A stretch of DNA of 64,000 nt from assembly GCA_034111875.1 (NCBI GenBank), contig JAWUWK010000028.1:1-64000 (forward strand), read 5' to 3'. The notes below the pieces were generated by a model. It did no database searches. It was not told the DNA's origin and worked only from the letters and a program-made list of their open reading frames with translations. Positions within the stretch are counted from its first letter, which is position 1, and the number at the start of each line of letters is the position of its first letter. Below are positions 8,557 to 17,597 of this stretch, piece after piece. Both the position numbers and the translations under genes were made by a program. This DNA comes from Rs1 sp034111875. Lineage in GTDB: Bacteria > Pseudomonadota > Gammaproteobacteria > Pseudomonadales > Balneatricaceae.

Positions 8557-9560
8557 CGAGTGACAGTTAACTTATGTGGTGGATTGGTTTTTTGTAAATC
8601 GTAGCGATCATAGGCTTCGACAATATGTTGTATTAAATGGTGTCTAACGACATCTTTAGATGAAAAGTAATTAAAACCAATGCCTGGAACACCGTTTAGT
8701 ACTTCTGCCGCGTGACGCAATCCAGAAGGGACACCTTTCGGCAGATCAACTTGGGTTATATCGCCGGTAATAACTGCCGTGGAGCCAAAACCAATTCTGG
8801 TTAAAAACATTTTCATTTGCTCGCGAGTGGTGTTTTGACTCTCGTCTAAAATAACAAATGAGCCATTGAGTGTGCGACCACGCATATAAGCTAGTGGTGC
8901 CACTTCAATAACATGCCGCTCGATTAACTTGGCGACACGTTCAAAACCAAGCATTTCAAATAGTGCATCATAGAGAGGACGTAAATAAGGATCGACTTTT
9001 TGAGCCAGATCACCCGGTAGAAAGCCCAGCTTTTCACCAGCCTCAACCGCTGGTCTTACGAGTAAAATGCGTTCGATCTCTTCTCTTTCTAGGGCTTCTA
9101 CAGCACAGGCAACCGCCAGATAGGTTTTACCAGTTCCAGCCGGTCCAATGCCAAAGTTAATGTCGTGAGATAAAATTGAGCGAACATATTTTTGTTGATT
9201 CGGACCGCGGGGCTTCACTAACACTTTTCGTGTGCGAATCACAAGGCTGTCGTCCGCTGAACCTTCACTGCTGGTGTTCTCTTGTTCAATTCCTGATTGC
9301 TGTAAACTCAAGTGAACTTGTTCTAAATCAATGGTTTTTCCTTCGCAGGCATCTTGATACATCTGCTTGAGTAGCTGGACAACTTTTTCAGTTAAACGGG
9401 GGGCACCAGTCACTTGAAAATCAGTAGCGCGATTGCTGATGACGACATTGAGGCGTTTTTCGATAAGCTTGAGGTGTTCATTATACTGTCCACAGAGGCT
9501 GGCAAGTGCAGCGGTATCACTGTGTGACAAAGTGAAACTCAATGATTCACTGTTGTTCAA
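8553..9560 (-). CDS. ybeZ: PhoH-like ATPase YbeZ
   Basis: A 335-residue PhoH-family P-loop NTPase, thought to cooperate with YbeY in RNA metabolism. An N-terminal RNA-binding-like region (residues 30-90) precedes the ATPase core with Walker A GPAGTGKT (139-146). The helicase-like acidic motif VILDESQNT and TAVITGDITQVDLPKG follow, then a conserved SSKDVVRHHLIQHIVEAY end. The start ATG lies near a weak purine-rich stretch. It lies 220 bases downstream of miaB and leads directly into ybeY. Confidence 0.94.
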   Translation of the reverse strand: MNNSESLSFTLSHSDTAALASLCGQYNEHLKLIEKRLNVVISNRATDFQVTGAPRLTEKVVQLLKQMYQDACEGKTIDLEQVHLSLQQSGIEQENTSSEGSADDSLVIRTRKVLVKPRGPNQQKYVRSILSHDINFGIGPAGTGKTYLAVACAVEALEREEIERILLVRPAVEAGEKLGFLPGDLAQKVDPYLRPLYDALFEMLGFERVAKLIERHVIEVAPLAYMRGRTLNGSFVILDESQNTTREQMKMFLTRIGFGSTAVITGDITQVDLPKGVPSGLRHAAEVLNGVPGIGFNYFSSKDVVRHHLIQHIVEAYDRYDLQKTNPPHKLTVTR

Positions 9561-9780
9561 TAGACTATCTCCTTATAGTTGATCGGCTCGCTTTGAGTAT
9601 AACATAGCAAACGCTGTCTTTAGCAAATCGAAATGAATTGCGCTTGGCGTGTAATTAATTGAAGCAGCAGAACAATCTATGGTTAGTGCAGCTTTTGTCT
9701 ATTTTGAGACTTGTAGTCTTTACTCGATGTGGCTCTTAGCTTTGACTGTTAAGCACTGGCAAAGTATTAGCATAGCCAAG

Positions 9781-11190
9781 TTAAACTCGGCTAGTCTCGC
9801 TATCTTGAGTCTGTTCGCTACTTGCGAGCAGTGCAACTTGGCTTTTAAAATGGTCTAATTCAGAGCAAAGTAACCTGCCAATTAATGAATTGGTATAAGC
9901 TTGCATTATCTCTACATCCGCGAATTTGCCGATCAAATCGGCATTATTGCAGCGAAAATTTACCACTCGGTTATTTTGCGTTCGTCCAGACAGCATACCC
10001 GGATCCTTCTTTGAATAGCTGTTGACCAAAATACGCTCTGTGTTGCCAACCATTTTTCTGCTGATGATTTGCGCATTCTGGGTGATGCGATCTTGGAGGA
10101 TTTTTAATCGCTGCTTTTTGGTTTGTTCTGTCACGTTGTCGGGAATATCAGAGGCGGGTGTGCCTGGTCTTTTACTGTAGATAAAACTATAGGAAATATC
10201 AAAACCTATCTGATCAATCAATTTCATGGTCTGTTCAAAATCAGCTTCAGTTTCGCCTGGAAAACCTATAATGAAGTCAGACGAAAAGCAAATGTCTGGA
10301 CGGATCTTCTTGATCCTGCGCATCTTAGATTTGTATTCGAGCACAGTATGGCCGCGTTTCATTGCCATCAAAATGCTGTCAGAACCCGATTGCACTGGTA
10401 AGTGCAAATGACTGACTAATTCTGGGACTTCGGCATAAACCTCAATCAGAGAGTCGGTAAACTCAACAGGGTGCGAAGTGGTGAAGCGTATTCTGTCAAT
10501 GCCATCGATACAGGCGACTAAACGAATCAGCTCAGCAAGATCGGCAGTATCACCGTCTGCCGCTTCTCCCTGATAAGCATTGACGTTTTGGCCCAACAGA
10601 TTGACCTCCCTAACGCCTTGTTCGGCGAGTTCAACACATTCCTTTAGGACGCTATCTAGTGGGCGGCTAACTTCTTCTCCGCGGGTGTAGGGCACAACAC
10701 AAAAAGTACAGTATTTGCTGCAGCCTTCCATCACCGAGACAAAAGCTTCAGCGCCAGTTGCGACTGGTGTTGGTAAAACATCAAATTTTTCGATTGTGGG
10801 AAAGCTGACATCGACCACTCCAAGCTTTCCCTGCTCAGTAAGATCTATCATTTCAGGCAGGCGATGCAGTGTTTGTGGCCCGAATACCATATCCACAAAA
10901 GGCGCACGTTTCAAAATTTTATCGCCCTCTTGGCTGGCGACACAGCCGCCAACACCAATCTTTATATGGGGATTCTTTTCCTTGATTTTACGCCAGCGAC
11001 CCAATTGATGGAATACTTTTTCCTGGGCTTTTTCGCGAATTGAACAGGTGTTCAACAGCAGTACATCTGCTTCTTCAGGTGTGTCGGTAAGCTCAAGTGC
11101 GTGGCTCTCGCCTAATAAGTCTGCCATACGATTAGAGTCGTACTCGTTCATTTGGCAACCATGAGTCTTTATAAATAGCTTCTTCGCCAT
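9781..11190 (-). CDS. miaB: tRNA-2-methylthio-N6-dimethylallyladenosine synthase MiaB
   Basis: A radical-SAM methylthiotransferase that converts i6A37 to ms2i6A37 in tRNAs reading codons that start with U. The 469-residue product has the auxiliary cluster cysteines C12, C49 and C83, the radical-SAM C157-x3-C161-x2-C164 (EGCSKYCTFCVVPY) and a C-terminal TRAM domain. It needs a dimethylallyl group already placed by MiaA, so the cell must make DMAPP. That is relevant because MEP-pathway genes are missing from their usual slots elsewhere in this window. It is divergent from the DUF1820 gene and starts the ybeZ-ybeY-corC-lnt block. Confidence 0.97.
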   Translation of the reverse strand: MAKKLFIKTHGCQMNEYDSNRMADLLGESHALELTDTPEEADVLLLNTCSIREKAQEKVFHQLGRWRKIKEKNPHIKIGVGGCVASQEGDKILKRAPFVDMVFGPQTLHRLPEMIDLTEQGKLGVVDVSFPTIEKFDVLPTPVATGAEAFVSVMEGCSKYCTFCVVPYTRGEEVSRPLDSVLKECVELAEQGVREVNLLGQNVNAYQGEAADGDTADLAELIRLVACIDGIDRIRFTTSHPVEFTDSLIEVYAEVPELVSHLHLPVQSGSDSILMAMKRGHTVLEYKSKMRRIKKIRPDICFSSDFIIGFPGETEADFEQTMKLIDQIGFDISYSFIYSKRPGTPASDIPDNVTEQTKKQRLKILQDRITQNAQIISRKMVGNTERILVNSYSKKDPGMLSGRTQNNRVVNFRCNNADLIGKFADVEIMQAYTNSLIGRLLCSELDHFKSQVALLASSEQTQDSETSRV

Positions 11191-11476
11191 TGTATACCTT
11201 ACTTGGGTTTTGTAATTGGCTCACGCCAAGTGTCTATGTGTTTGATCCCACAACAGTTATCTTCCAGTAACACGCTTGTCTCTAGGCTATTCTATGAGCC
11301 GATGATTCGCATAATGTTATCGTTAGCCTGTGGGCTGATGAATGATTAAGCGCATTATACTGACACTGGCAGTTGATAGCTATTTCGCTGATCAAATAGT
11401 CAAAATTTAATTGCTTCTCTTGTAAATTTAGCTGCTGCCCCAATTGATGGCGTATATGCATAATTGAGAGAAAATC

Positions 11477-11800
11477 ATGTCTAAACAGGAAGCGATCTAT
11501 CGGGTTACTTTTGTCAACCAAGATAAGCTAGTAGAAGTATTTGTTGAGCATGTTTATCAAAGTGATATATGGGGTTTTGTTCAACTCGAAGGCTTTATCT
11601 TTGGTCAGCGTTCAGAGTTGTTAGTCGATCCGGGCGAAGAGAAGGTAAAACAGCTGTTTAACGGTGCTAAAAGCTCTTTTATTCCCACCCAAGCAATTGT
11701 GCGAATTGATCAGGTAGAGCAGTTGGGGGTGGCTAAATTATCTGAAGTGAAAGGTAACATTGCACAATTTCCAATGATGCCGCCACCGCGCAAAGACTAA
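11477..11800 (+). CDS. DUF1820 family protein
   Basis: A 107-residue soluble protein of the DUF1820 family, recognised from YRVTFVNQDKLVEVFVEHVYQSDIWGFVQLEGFIFG and the FIPTQAIVRIDQVEQLG segment, with a proline-rich tail. It resembles a small beta-barrel protein. The same family member sits divergently next to miaB in Pseudomonas, so the linkage is conserved. Its function is unknown to me. Confidence 0.85.
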   Translation: MSKQEAIYRVTFVNQDKLVEVFVEHVYQSDIWGFVQLEGFIFGQRSELLVDPGEEKVKQLFNGAKSSFIPTQAIVRIDQVEQLGVAKLSEVKGNIAQFPMMPPPRKD

Positions 11801-11811
11801 TTTATAAAAAC

Positions 11812-11842
11812 TTGAGGCTTATTCGCTAGAATTAAACCTCAA
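11812..11842. terminator. Weak bidirectional terminator-like hairpin between convergent genes
   Basis: TTGAGG (11812-11817) and CCTCAA (11837-11842) can pair between two convergent genes, with AT-rich flanks. The loop is long (19 bases), so the call is weak. Confidence 0.3.
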
Positions 11843-11853
11843 ATATCAACAAG

Positions 11854-12303
11854 CTACAGACAACGATTGCCGGTTTTTTCGCTCAATAAACGATCATTGA
11901 TCGCGAGTTCAACGCGGCCATCTGGAAAGATCAGCTCGACTTCGTCTAAGCTAATACATTTAACGCCGTTGCTGGTCCAAGTGTTTTTCCAAGTAGTGCT
12001 TCGAGTCCTGCCTTGGGCAATAGGCCCTGCCAAACGAACATAAGCACTGTCTCTTTTGCCTTTTTTAGGTCTAATAGTGTTTCCTGCGCTGTCGTATGCC
12101 GTCAGTTTAAAGCGCGCATAGCTGTAGTCAGCATGTGCAATATTCTCGAATTTAATCTTAACCCCAATACTGCGTTTAGAAGCAGACATAATGGGTGTCG
12201 CATCGGCAACAATGAGCGGCGGGTAGGCTTCAGTCTTAGGATTAATTTGGGTACAGCCAAACATCGTGAGGGAAAGGCATGTAAGCAGTAGAAATTTCCA
12301 CAT
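11854..12303 (-). CDS. Predicted lipoprotein of unknown function
   Basis: A 149-residue protein with a lipoprotein signal peptide (MWKFLLLTCLSLTMFGC, acylated cysteine C17). A probable immunoglobulin-like beta-sandwich follows: IGVKIKFENIAHADYSYARFKLTAYDSAGN, then GRTRSTTWKNTWTSNGVKC. Two later cysteines (in GVKCISL and the terminal NRCL) could form a periplasmic disulfide. Residue 18 is threonine, so Lol export to the outer membrane is expected. I do not recognise the family. It is convergent with the DUF1820 gene. Confidence 0.7.
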   Translation of the reverse strand: MWKFLLLTCLSLTMFGCTQINPKTEAYPPLIVADATPIMSASKRSIGVKIKFENIAHADYSYARFKLTAYDSAGNTIRPKKGKRDSAYVRLAGPIAQGRTRSTTWKNTWTSNGVKCISLDEVELIFPDGRVELAINDRLLSEKTGNRCL

Positions 12304-12614
12304 GTTAGTTTTGCTTCCTTGAATAGATTGAATAATTGTTATTAGTATTTGTGTGAAGCTAAGTCAAAGACCATTATGTTGTGACCTTTGCACAATTGAG
12401 TGTTACTCGTTGATGGGGCTTTAAAAACCGGCAAAATGTTGATTGACAGTGATAAATACGATTTTTTGGTCTCGTATCATCTGCCTCAGCACTGAGTGTA
12501 GAACGTCAAATGTTTTAAAGCTGCTAAGATTCTATCTTATAATTAATTAATTATCCGACTTTTTTACTAGAGCATAAATAGTTACCAAACACATTTTAAA
12601 ATTCCTGCAGCCGT
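12304..12614. other. 311-base intergenic region between the lipoprotein and epmB
   Basis: AT-rich stretch with no ORF or RNA gene that I can support. The lipoprotein promoter should lie in its left part. TAATTAATTAATTA at about 12540-12553 is low-complexity. Confidence 0.4.
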
Positions 12615-13640
12615 TTAAATTGCCAATAATGTTTTGTTGGGTTTACCTGGGATTTCTCTGGCAAGTTTTGGCACCAGATAGCCGGGTAAGACTGTTTGTA
12701 ATTGCGCTAATAAAGATTGCGCTTGTCCATCGCTGATGTCGAAATGAGCTGCCCCTTTTACAGGATCTAAAACAAATAAATAGTAAGGCAGTGCGCCAGC
12801 TTTAAACGAGGCTAAGTGTAAGGCCTTTTGAGTTTCGACGCTATCGTTTATGCCCTTGAGTAAAACTGCTTGATTCAACACTGTAACATCCGCTTGTTGC
12901 AGGCGTTGCAGTGCGTTTTTTACACTGCCGTCAAATTCATTGGCGTGATTAGCGTGTATCACTAACAAGGTTTGTAAAGGGGTCTTTTGCAAGGTATCAC
13001 AAAGTGTTTGAGTAATACGTTGGGGTATAACGACTGGCATTCGAGAGTGGATGCGCAGTCTTTGCAAGTGGGGTATTTTAGAGAGCTCTTCAATGAAATC
13101 ACCCAGCCTCTTGTCTGAGGTGGCAAGGGGGTCTCCCCCTGAAAAAATAACTTCTTCAATGCTCTTATCTGCGCTAATGTAATGAATAATATCTCGCCAT
13201 TGCGCTGAGCCAATGTTGTTTTCGCCATAGGGAAAGTGCCGTCGAAAACAGTAGCGACAATTAATTGCACAAGCGCCACTGAGAGTCAGTAATACGCGGT
13301 TTTTGTATTTATGAATTAGCCCCCTCAAGTGATTGCTATCAGCCTCCTGTAAAGGATCAACCACAAACCCCGGTGTGTAGTCTAACTCTCTAGGACTCGG
13401 CAGTACTTGCAATAGTAAAGGGTCTAAAATATTTCTTTTTTGCATTCGCTCGGCATAAGGCAGTGGGATTTTTAAGGCAAACTCTTTACTGGCAGCCGCA
13501 GAGAATGGGAGTGTGCTCTGATCTATTTCCAAGAAGTCACATAATTGAGTCACATCTTTAATGCAGTTTCTTAACAGACGCTGCCAAGGTAGTTGGTCCG
13601 TTTCGTCGCTGATCTCTATGCGATTGTTGATTGATTTCAA
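12615..13640 (-). CDS. epmB: EF-P (R)-beta-lysylation protein EpmB (lysine 2,3-aminomutase)
   Basis: A radical-SAM, PLP-dependent aminomutase converting L-lysine to (R)-beta-lysine for attachment to EF-P by EpmA. The 341-residue product has C124-x3-C128-x2-C131 in GACAINCRYCFRRHFPYG for the 4Fe-4S cluster. The HSRMPVVIPQRI block follows, then the PLP lysine K295 in DPVKGAAHFD. It is short relative to catabolic lysine aminomutases, as EpmB proteins are. It is divergent from efp, with about 218 bases between them, and epmA follows efp. Confidence 0.96.
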   Translation of the reverse strand: MKSINNRIEISDETDQLPWQRLLRNCIKDVTQLCDFLEIDQSTLPFSAAASKEFALKIPLPYAERMQKRNILDPLLLQVLPSPRELDYTPGFVVDPLQEADSNHLRGLIHKYKNRVLLTLSGACAINCRYCFRRHFPYGENNIGSAQWRDIIHYISADKSIEEVIFSGGDPLATSDKRLGDFIEELSKIPHLQRLRIHSRMPVVIPQRITQTLCDTLQKTPLQTLLVIHANHANEFDGSVKNALQRLQQADVTVLNQAVLLKGINDSVETQKALHLASFKAGALPYYLFVLDPVKGAAHFDISDGQAQSLLAQLQTVLPGYLVPKLAREIPGKPNKTLLAI

Positions 13641-13858
13641 AACTGAAGGCCCTTAGATAAATAAGTGAGCAGGACAGGGCATTAAACTAATTATAGTGAG
13701 TCTTCCATTGACTACTAATCTGTGTGCCCCGTGAAAAATTGTCAGCATTGTGCTTTCTCATAGAATAGCTGTCAAATATTTAGCAGATAGCCGCATATTT
13801 ATTTCCTTTGTAGTAGAATGTAGAGAATTCCACATTATTATTGAAGTAGAGAAATTTA

Positions 13859-14419
13859 ATGTCATATTCAGCTAATCAGCTTAAAAACGGTTTAAAAGTA
13901 ATGATCGACGGCGATCCTTGCTCAATGCAGCAAGTTGAGTTTGTCAAACCTGGTAAAGGGCAGGCTTTTACTCGGGTTAAAATGCGCAACCTCCTGACCG
14001 CGCGTGTTTGGGAGAGAACCTTTAAGGCGAATGAGTCGTTAGAGGCGGCTGATGTGGTAGAGCGCGACATGGAATACCTTTATACCGATGGTGAAATGTT
14101 CCATTTTATGGTGCCAGTGACTTTTGAACAATACGCTGTCGAAGCCAATTCTGTGGGCGATAACGCCAAGTGGTTGCAAGATAATACCAGTTGCATGATT
14201 ACCTTGTGGAATGATAAAGCGATAGTCGTCACACCGCCCAATTTTGTTGAGTTAGCTGTCACTGAAACTGATCCTGGATTGAAAGGTGATACTGCTCAAG
14301 GCGGGTCTAAGCCGGCGACTTTGAGTACTGGCGCTGTGGTTCGTGTACCCCTATTCATTGAACAAGGTGAACTATTAAAAGTAGATACCCGCTCTGGGGA
14401 ATATGTCAGTCGCGCATAA
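13859..14419 (+). CDS. efp: Elongation factor P
   Basis: EF-P rescues ribosomes stalled at consecutive prolines by binding near the E site. The 186-residue product has the KOW-like N-terminal domain whose loop VKPGKGQA presents K33 for beta-lysylation, matching the lysine (not arginine) type modified by EpmA/EpmB, both encoded alongside. The two OB domains end with the conserved GELLKVDTRSGEYVSRA. ATG start with an AGTAGAGA region upstream. Confidence 0.98.
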   Translation: MSYSANQLKNGLKVMIDGDPCSMQQVEFVKPGKGQAFTRVKMRNLLTARVWERTFKANESLEAADVVERDMEYLYTDGEMFHFMVPVTFEQYAVEANSVGDNAKWLQDNTSCMITLWNDKAIVVTPPNFVELAVTETDPGLKGDTAQGGSKPATLSTGAVVRVPLFIEQGELLKVDTRSGEYVSRA

Positions 14420-14504
14420 TTACATCACTCGCGCGGCGTCTATGGCCTTTATGTTTAGAAGGTTTTTTTTGAGAATTTCTAAAAATTATTGTTAAAGGTG
14501 ATTT

Positions 14505-15470
14505 TTGAAAACTGACCATTGGCAACCGTCCGCAACGATTGAAACACTCAAGAAGCGCGCTGCAATGTTGGCCTTAATACGACAATTTTTTGCACAAAGA
14601 GAAGTCTTTGAAGTGGATGTGGCGGTGTTATCCGCTAACGCTGTAAGTGATCCGTATATCGATTCGATGGCGGTTAGCTATCGACATTTTCCAGAGGATT
14701 CACTCCAAGAATATTATTTGCAATCTTCACCAGAATATGCCATGAAACGTTTGCTAGCGGCGAATAGTGGGTGTATCTATCAGATGTCCAAGGTCTTTCG
14801 CAACGGTGAAATAGGGCGTAAACACAATCCTGAATTCACCATGCTAGAGTGGTATAGGCTGGGGTTTGATGAGCAAGAATTAATGTGTGAAGTCGCCGAA
14901 TTAATCACCCTTTGTTGCGGAATTAGCCACTTTAACCACTTTAGTTATCAACAGCTGTTTGAACAGTTTTTAGCTGTTGATATCTATCGAGCTACTGATG
15001 CTGAGCTCGGCATAATAATGAACAGTTATGTGGAAGTAAAAGGTATTCAAGATCGCGACACTTGGCTAAATATGTTGATGTCTCACTGTATCGAGCCACA
15101 GCTCATGGGCGCAGTATTTGTCTATGATTATCCGGCGAGTCAATCCGCTTTAGCCCGCTTGAAAGCGGATCAAAATGGGCGCCAAGTAGCGGCCAGATTC
15201 GAGTTATTTATTGACGGTATAGAGCTGGCGAATGGCTATCACGAACTAACAGATGCGGACCAGCAAAAAAAGCGTTTAGAGGCAGATCAGCAGCAGCGAA
15301 AAATACTTAATTTGCCCCAGAGGCCACTAGAGACCAGGCTTGTTAGTGCGTTGCAACAAGGGCTGCCTGATTGCGCAGGAGTTGCATTAGGAGTAGATCG
15401 TCTGATGATGCTGGCGCTAAAAAAAGACAGTATTAACGAGGTGTTAGCCTTCGATTTTTCAAGAGCTTAG
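14505..15470 (+). CDS. epmA: EF-P--(R)-beta-lysine ligase EpmA
   Basis: A truncated class II lysyl-tRNA synthetase paralogue (GenX/PoxA/YjeA) that ligates beta-lysine to EF-P instead of tRNA. The 321-residue product opens with WQPSATIETLKKRAAMLALIR, then has YLQSSPEYAMKRLLAA, the motif-2 region FRNGEIGRKHNPEFTMLEWYR, ELANGYHELTD and the motif-3 run GVALGVDRLMMLAL. The anticodon-binding domain of LysRS is absent, as expected. The start is a TTG at 14505 with AAAGGTG upstream; it aligns with the usual N-terminus. It is 85 bases behind efp. Confidence 0.95.
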   Translation: MKTDHWQPSATIETLKKRAAMLALIRQFFAQREVFEVDVAVLSANAVSDPYIDSMAVSYRHFPEDSLQEYYLQSSPEYAMKRLLAANSGCIYQMSKVFRNGEIGRKHNPEFTMLEWYRLGFDEQELMCEVAELITLCCGISHFNHFSYQQLFEQFLAVDIYRATDAELGIIMNSYVEVKGIQDRDTWLNMLMSHCIEPQLMGAVFVYDYPASQSALARLKADQNGRQVAARFELFIDGIELANGYHELTDADQQKKRLEADQQQRKILNLPQRPLETRLVSALQQGLPDCAGVALGVDRLMMLALKKDSINEVLAFDFSRA

Positions 15471-15756
15471 GCCGTGGGTCTGGGAGTATTGATACTAAAT
15501 TTCTTTTACTCAAACGCGTTGGTTTTAGCTTAACTGTGCTAGCTTGATTTACTCAGGCGTTTCGGCTGCTGAGTAATTACTTGTCGCTCTAAGCCAAACG
15601 TTAGTCGGCGCTGTTTCGTTGATGCGTCTGTAAAGATGTTTATCTTCACACTAACTTGCCGCCAATTGAGATAGTACTGCACAATGATGCAGCACCCTAG
15701 TTAATTAATAGCGATCCAGTTAAACTCTAGGTCTGATAATCGAGTGGGTTCTAATA

Positions 15757-16710
15757 ATGCAATCTGAGCAACACCTTAGGCATCAATATCTCGAAGTTCT
15801 GGGCATCAGTAGTTGGCTGCCTAGAGGTGTGTTACCGGGCGCTGCCAAATCAGACGCTTGGGTAGCCGAATTTGTTTACACAGATGCTGAAGTTCAAGAG
15901 CCTATCAATACTTTACCCCTGACATCAGAAAAGCCTCTAGGCGGTCGTCAGAGCAAGGTCACTGCTGGTCTTTCAGACAACGCATCAGGGGAGCGGCCTA
16001 AAAGGCTACCTGCCTCTACACAAGATTCTATGGCGGTCTCTCTAGCAGCTTCTGAAAATAGACATAACGCGGTTCATCTTGCTCTAGAAACGCTTTCGCA
16101 TTTGCCTGCAGTAACACCCGTGAAGCCGGCAGTAAAATCCTTTGAGCAGGATAGCCAAGGCAGTGATACTTTGTCGAGTACGGTTATTCCTGGGTATACC
16201 CCATCTGCGCAGCGCAGCCTTAAAAAGGCACCCATCATGCGTTTAATGTTTTGGCAGTATCAAGATATTTTAGTGATAGATTCTTTGCCAACACAAACTA
16301 GAGGCACTTTATCCTCGCCAAAATATGAACAGTTGATAACTAACATGCTACTGGCGATGCAGCTAGATGCACAGAGAATCGATGCACAGAGTCAGCCTTA
16401 TGTTCTCAATTGGCCAACCTTAGCCGGTATCAGTATTGACCAAGGTTGGGAGCAAGCAGTTTCGGCTGTGCAGCATAAAGTAGCCAAAATTTTAAAGATT
16501 AGTCGCCCTAAAATTGTGCTGATGCTGGGTGAACCCGCCGCACAAATGGTCATGGGTTTAGAAGACGATTTTGACGCAATGTGCGGTATTGTCTTCAATT
16601 TCCGCTCAGATATTAAATCCATGACTACTTACAGTTTAACCGAGATGTTGAATATCCCAGGGTGTAAGCGTGACGTCTGGATGGATTTACAAAAAATAAT
16701 GCAATCTTAG
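15757..16710 (+). CDS. Probable DNA polymerase III psi subunit, enlarged pseudomonad-like form
   Basis: A 317-residue protein directly before rimI, nine bases apart. In E. coli the gene before rimI is holD, encoding psi, the clamp-loader subunit that binds chi. The N-terminus HQYLEVLGISSWLPRG (residues 9-24) fits the psi-like pattern of leucine-x-x-LGI-x-x-W-x-x-R, the segment through which psi contacts chi or the clamp loader. A poorly conserved linker (about 45-160) follows, rich in S, T and P. The C-terminal domain has LMFWQYQDILVIDSLP and KIVLMLGEPAAQMVMGL, resembling uracil-DNA-glycosylase-like folds. Pseudomonads are known to carry an unusually large, divergent psi. The function is inferred from position and the short motif. 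Confidence 0.6.
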   Translation: MQSEQHLRHQYLEVLGISSWLPRGVLPGAAKSDAWVAEFVYTDAEVQEPINTLPLTSEKPLGGRQSKVTAGLSDNASGERPKRLPASTQDSMAVSLAASENRHNAVHLALETLSHLPAVTPVKPAVKSFEQDSQGSDTLSSTVIPGYTPSAQRSLKKAPIMRLMFWQYQDILVIDSLPTQTRGTLSSPKYEQLITNMLLAMQLDAQRIDAQSQPYVLNWPTLAGISIDQGWEQAVSAVQHKVAKILKISRPKIVLMLGEPAAQMVMGLEDDFDAMCGIVFNFRSDIKSMTTYSLTEMLNIPGCKRDVWMDLQKIMQS

Positions 16711-16718
16711 GGTGTTCC

Positions 16719-17231
16719 ATGAAAAAGGTGCAATTACTCGCAAATCAGACCACTGCAAATGTGATGACCCAGTTGTGCCAATTACAGTTTTTGTGTTTTC
16801 AGCCCCCGTGGTCTGCCAATCAAATACAGCGACAGTTAGAAAATCTGCGCGGTCAAAACTATCTGTTACTAAGCGGCCAAAAAGTCCTAGGTTATATCTT
16901 TTATCAGGTGCTGTTTGAGCAAGTTGAGTTGTTACAAATAGGCATAGATCCTAAACAGCAGCGATTAGGCCATGCTAGGGTTCTGCTACAGCAGTCAATA
17001 CACTCTATTCAACAGACAGTGCCCGGCGTCGAAACATTGTTGCTAGAAGTGCGTGCCTCCAACAGCCAGGCCATTGCGCTCTATGAAACGTTTGGTTTTA
17101 GCTTAGACGGAGAGCGACGCAATTATTATCCGAGTCAGGTCCGCAGTGCCAGCAAAAATGCCGCTAGGGAGAATGCGCAGCTTTATAGCTTGAACATTAA
17201 ACAAAAATGTCCGTCTATTGATAAGCTGTGA
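16719..17231 (+). CDS. rimI: Ribosomal protein S18 alanine N-acetyltransferase RimI
   Basis: A GNAT acetyltransferase that acetylates the N-terminal alanine of ribosomal protein S18. The 170-residue product has the acetyl-CoA loop with KQQRLGHARVLLQ and the RimI hallmark LLEVRASNSQAIALYETFGF followed by GERRNYYP. The usual Q/R-x-x-G-x-A loop reads QQRLGHA, a mild variant. About 25 residues follow the RimI core and are not conserved. It sits immediately after the psi-like gene, as rimI does after holD in enterics. Confidence 0.88.
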   Translation: MKKVQLLANQTTANVMTQLCQLQFLCFQPPWSANQIQRQLENLRGQNYLLLSGQKVLGYIFYQVLFEQVELLQIGIDPKQQRLGHARVLLQQSIHSIQQTVPGVETLLLEVRASNSQAIALYETFGFSLDGERRNYYPSQVRSASKNAARENAQLYSLNIKQKCPSIDKL

Positions 17232-17597
17232 TCATTTTAATTAGATTTTTGCGGTCGATTTTTACGCTGTTTTACCCTCCCTCTCTAGGCTAGCGCGTAT
17301 TTTCAACACGTGGATTTTGGTGCCCCTAAAAATTAGATTTTTCGAAGTGGATTAGCGTTAAGTCCAACACGTTCCTAGGTTACGAATTCAATATTCTCTG
17401 CCTCTGGTTGAATTGCATATTCATAAATTGAAAATCACTTGCGCTAAAAACGCTAGTATTCACTCACTACTAAGATACACGGTTGTGTATTGTGTTTTTA
17501 TCAGTGAAAATAGAACGCATTAAATATGCCTCGTTTCTCGATCATTAGTCTGGCGACGCCATTTGGGCATTTACCTTAATTTAGAAGATACTTAACC
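17232..17597. other. 366-base intergenic region before prfC
   Basis: AT-rich stretch with no ORF, hairpin terminator or RNA gene I can support. It presumably carries the prfC promoter. Confidence 0.4.
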
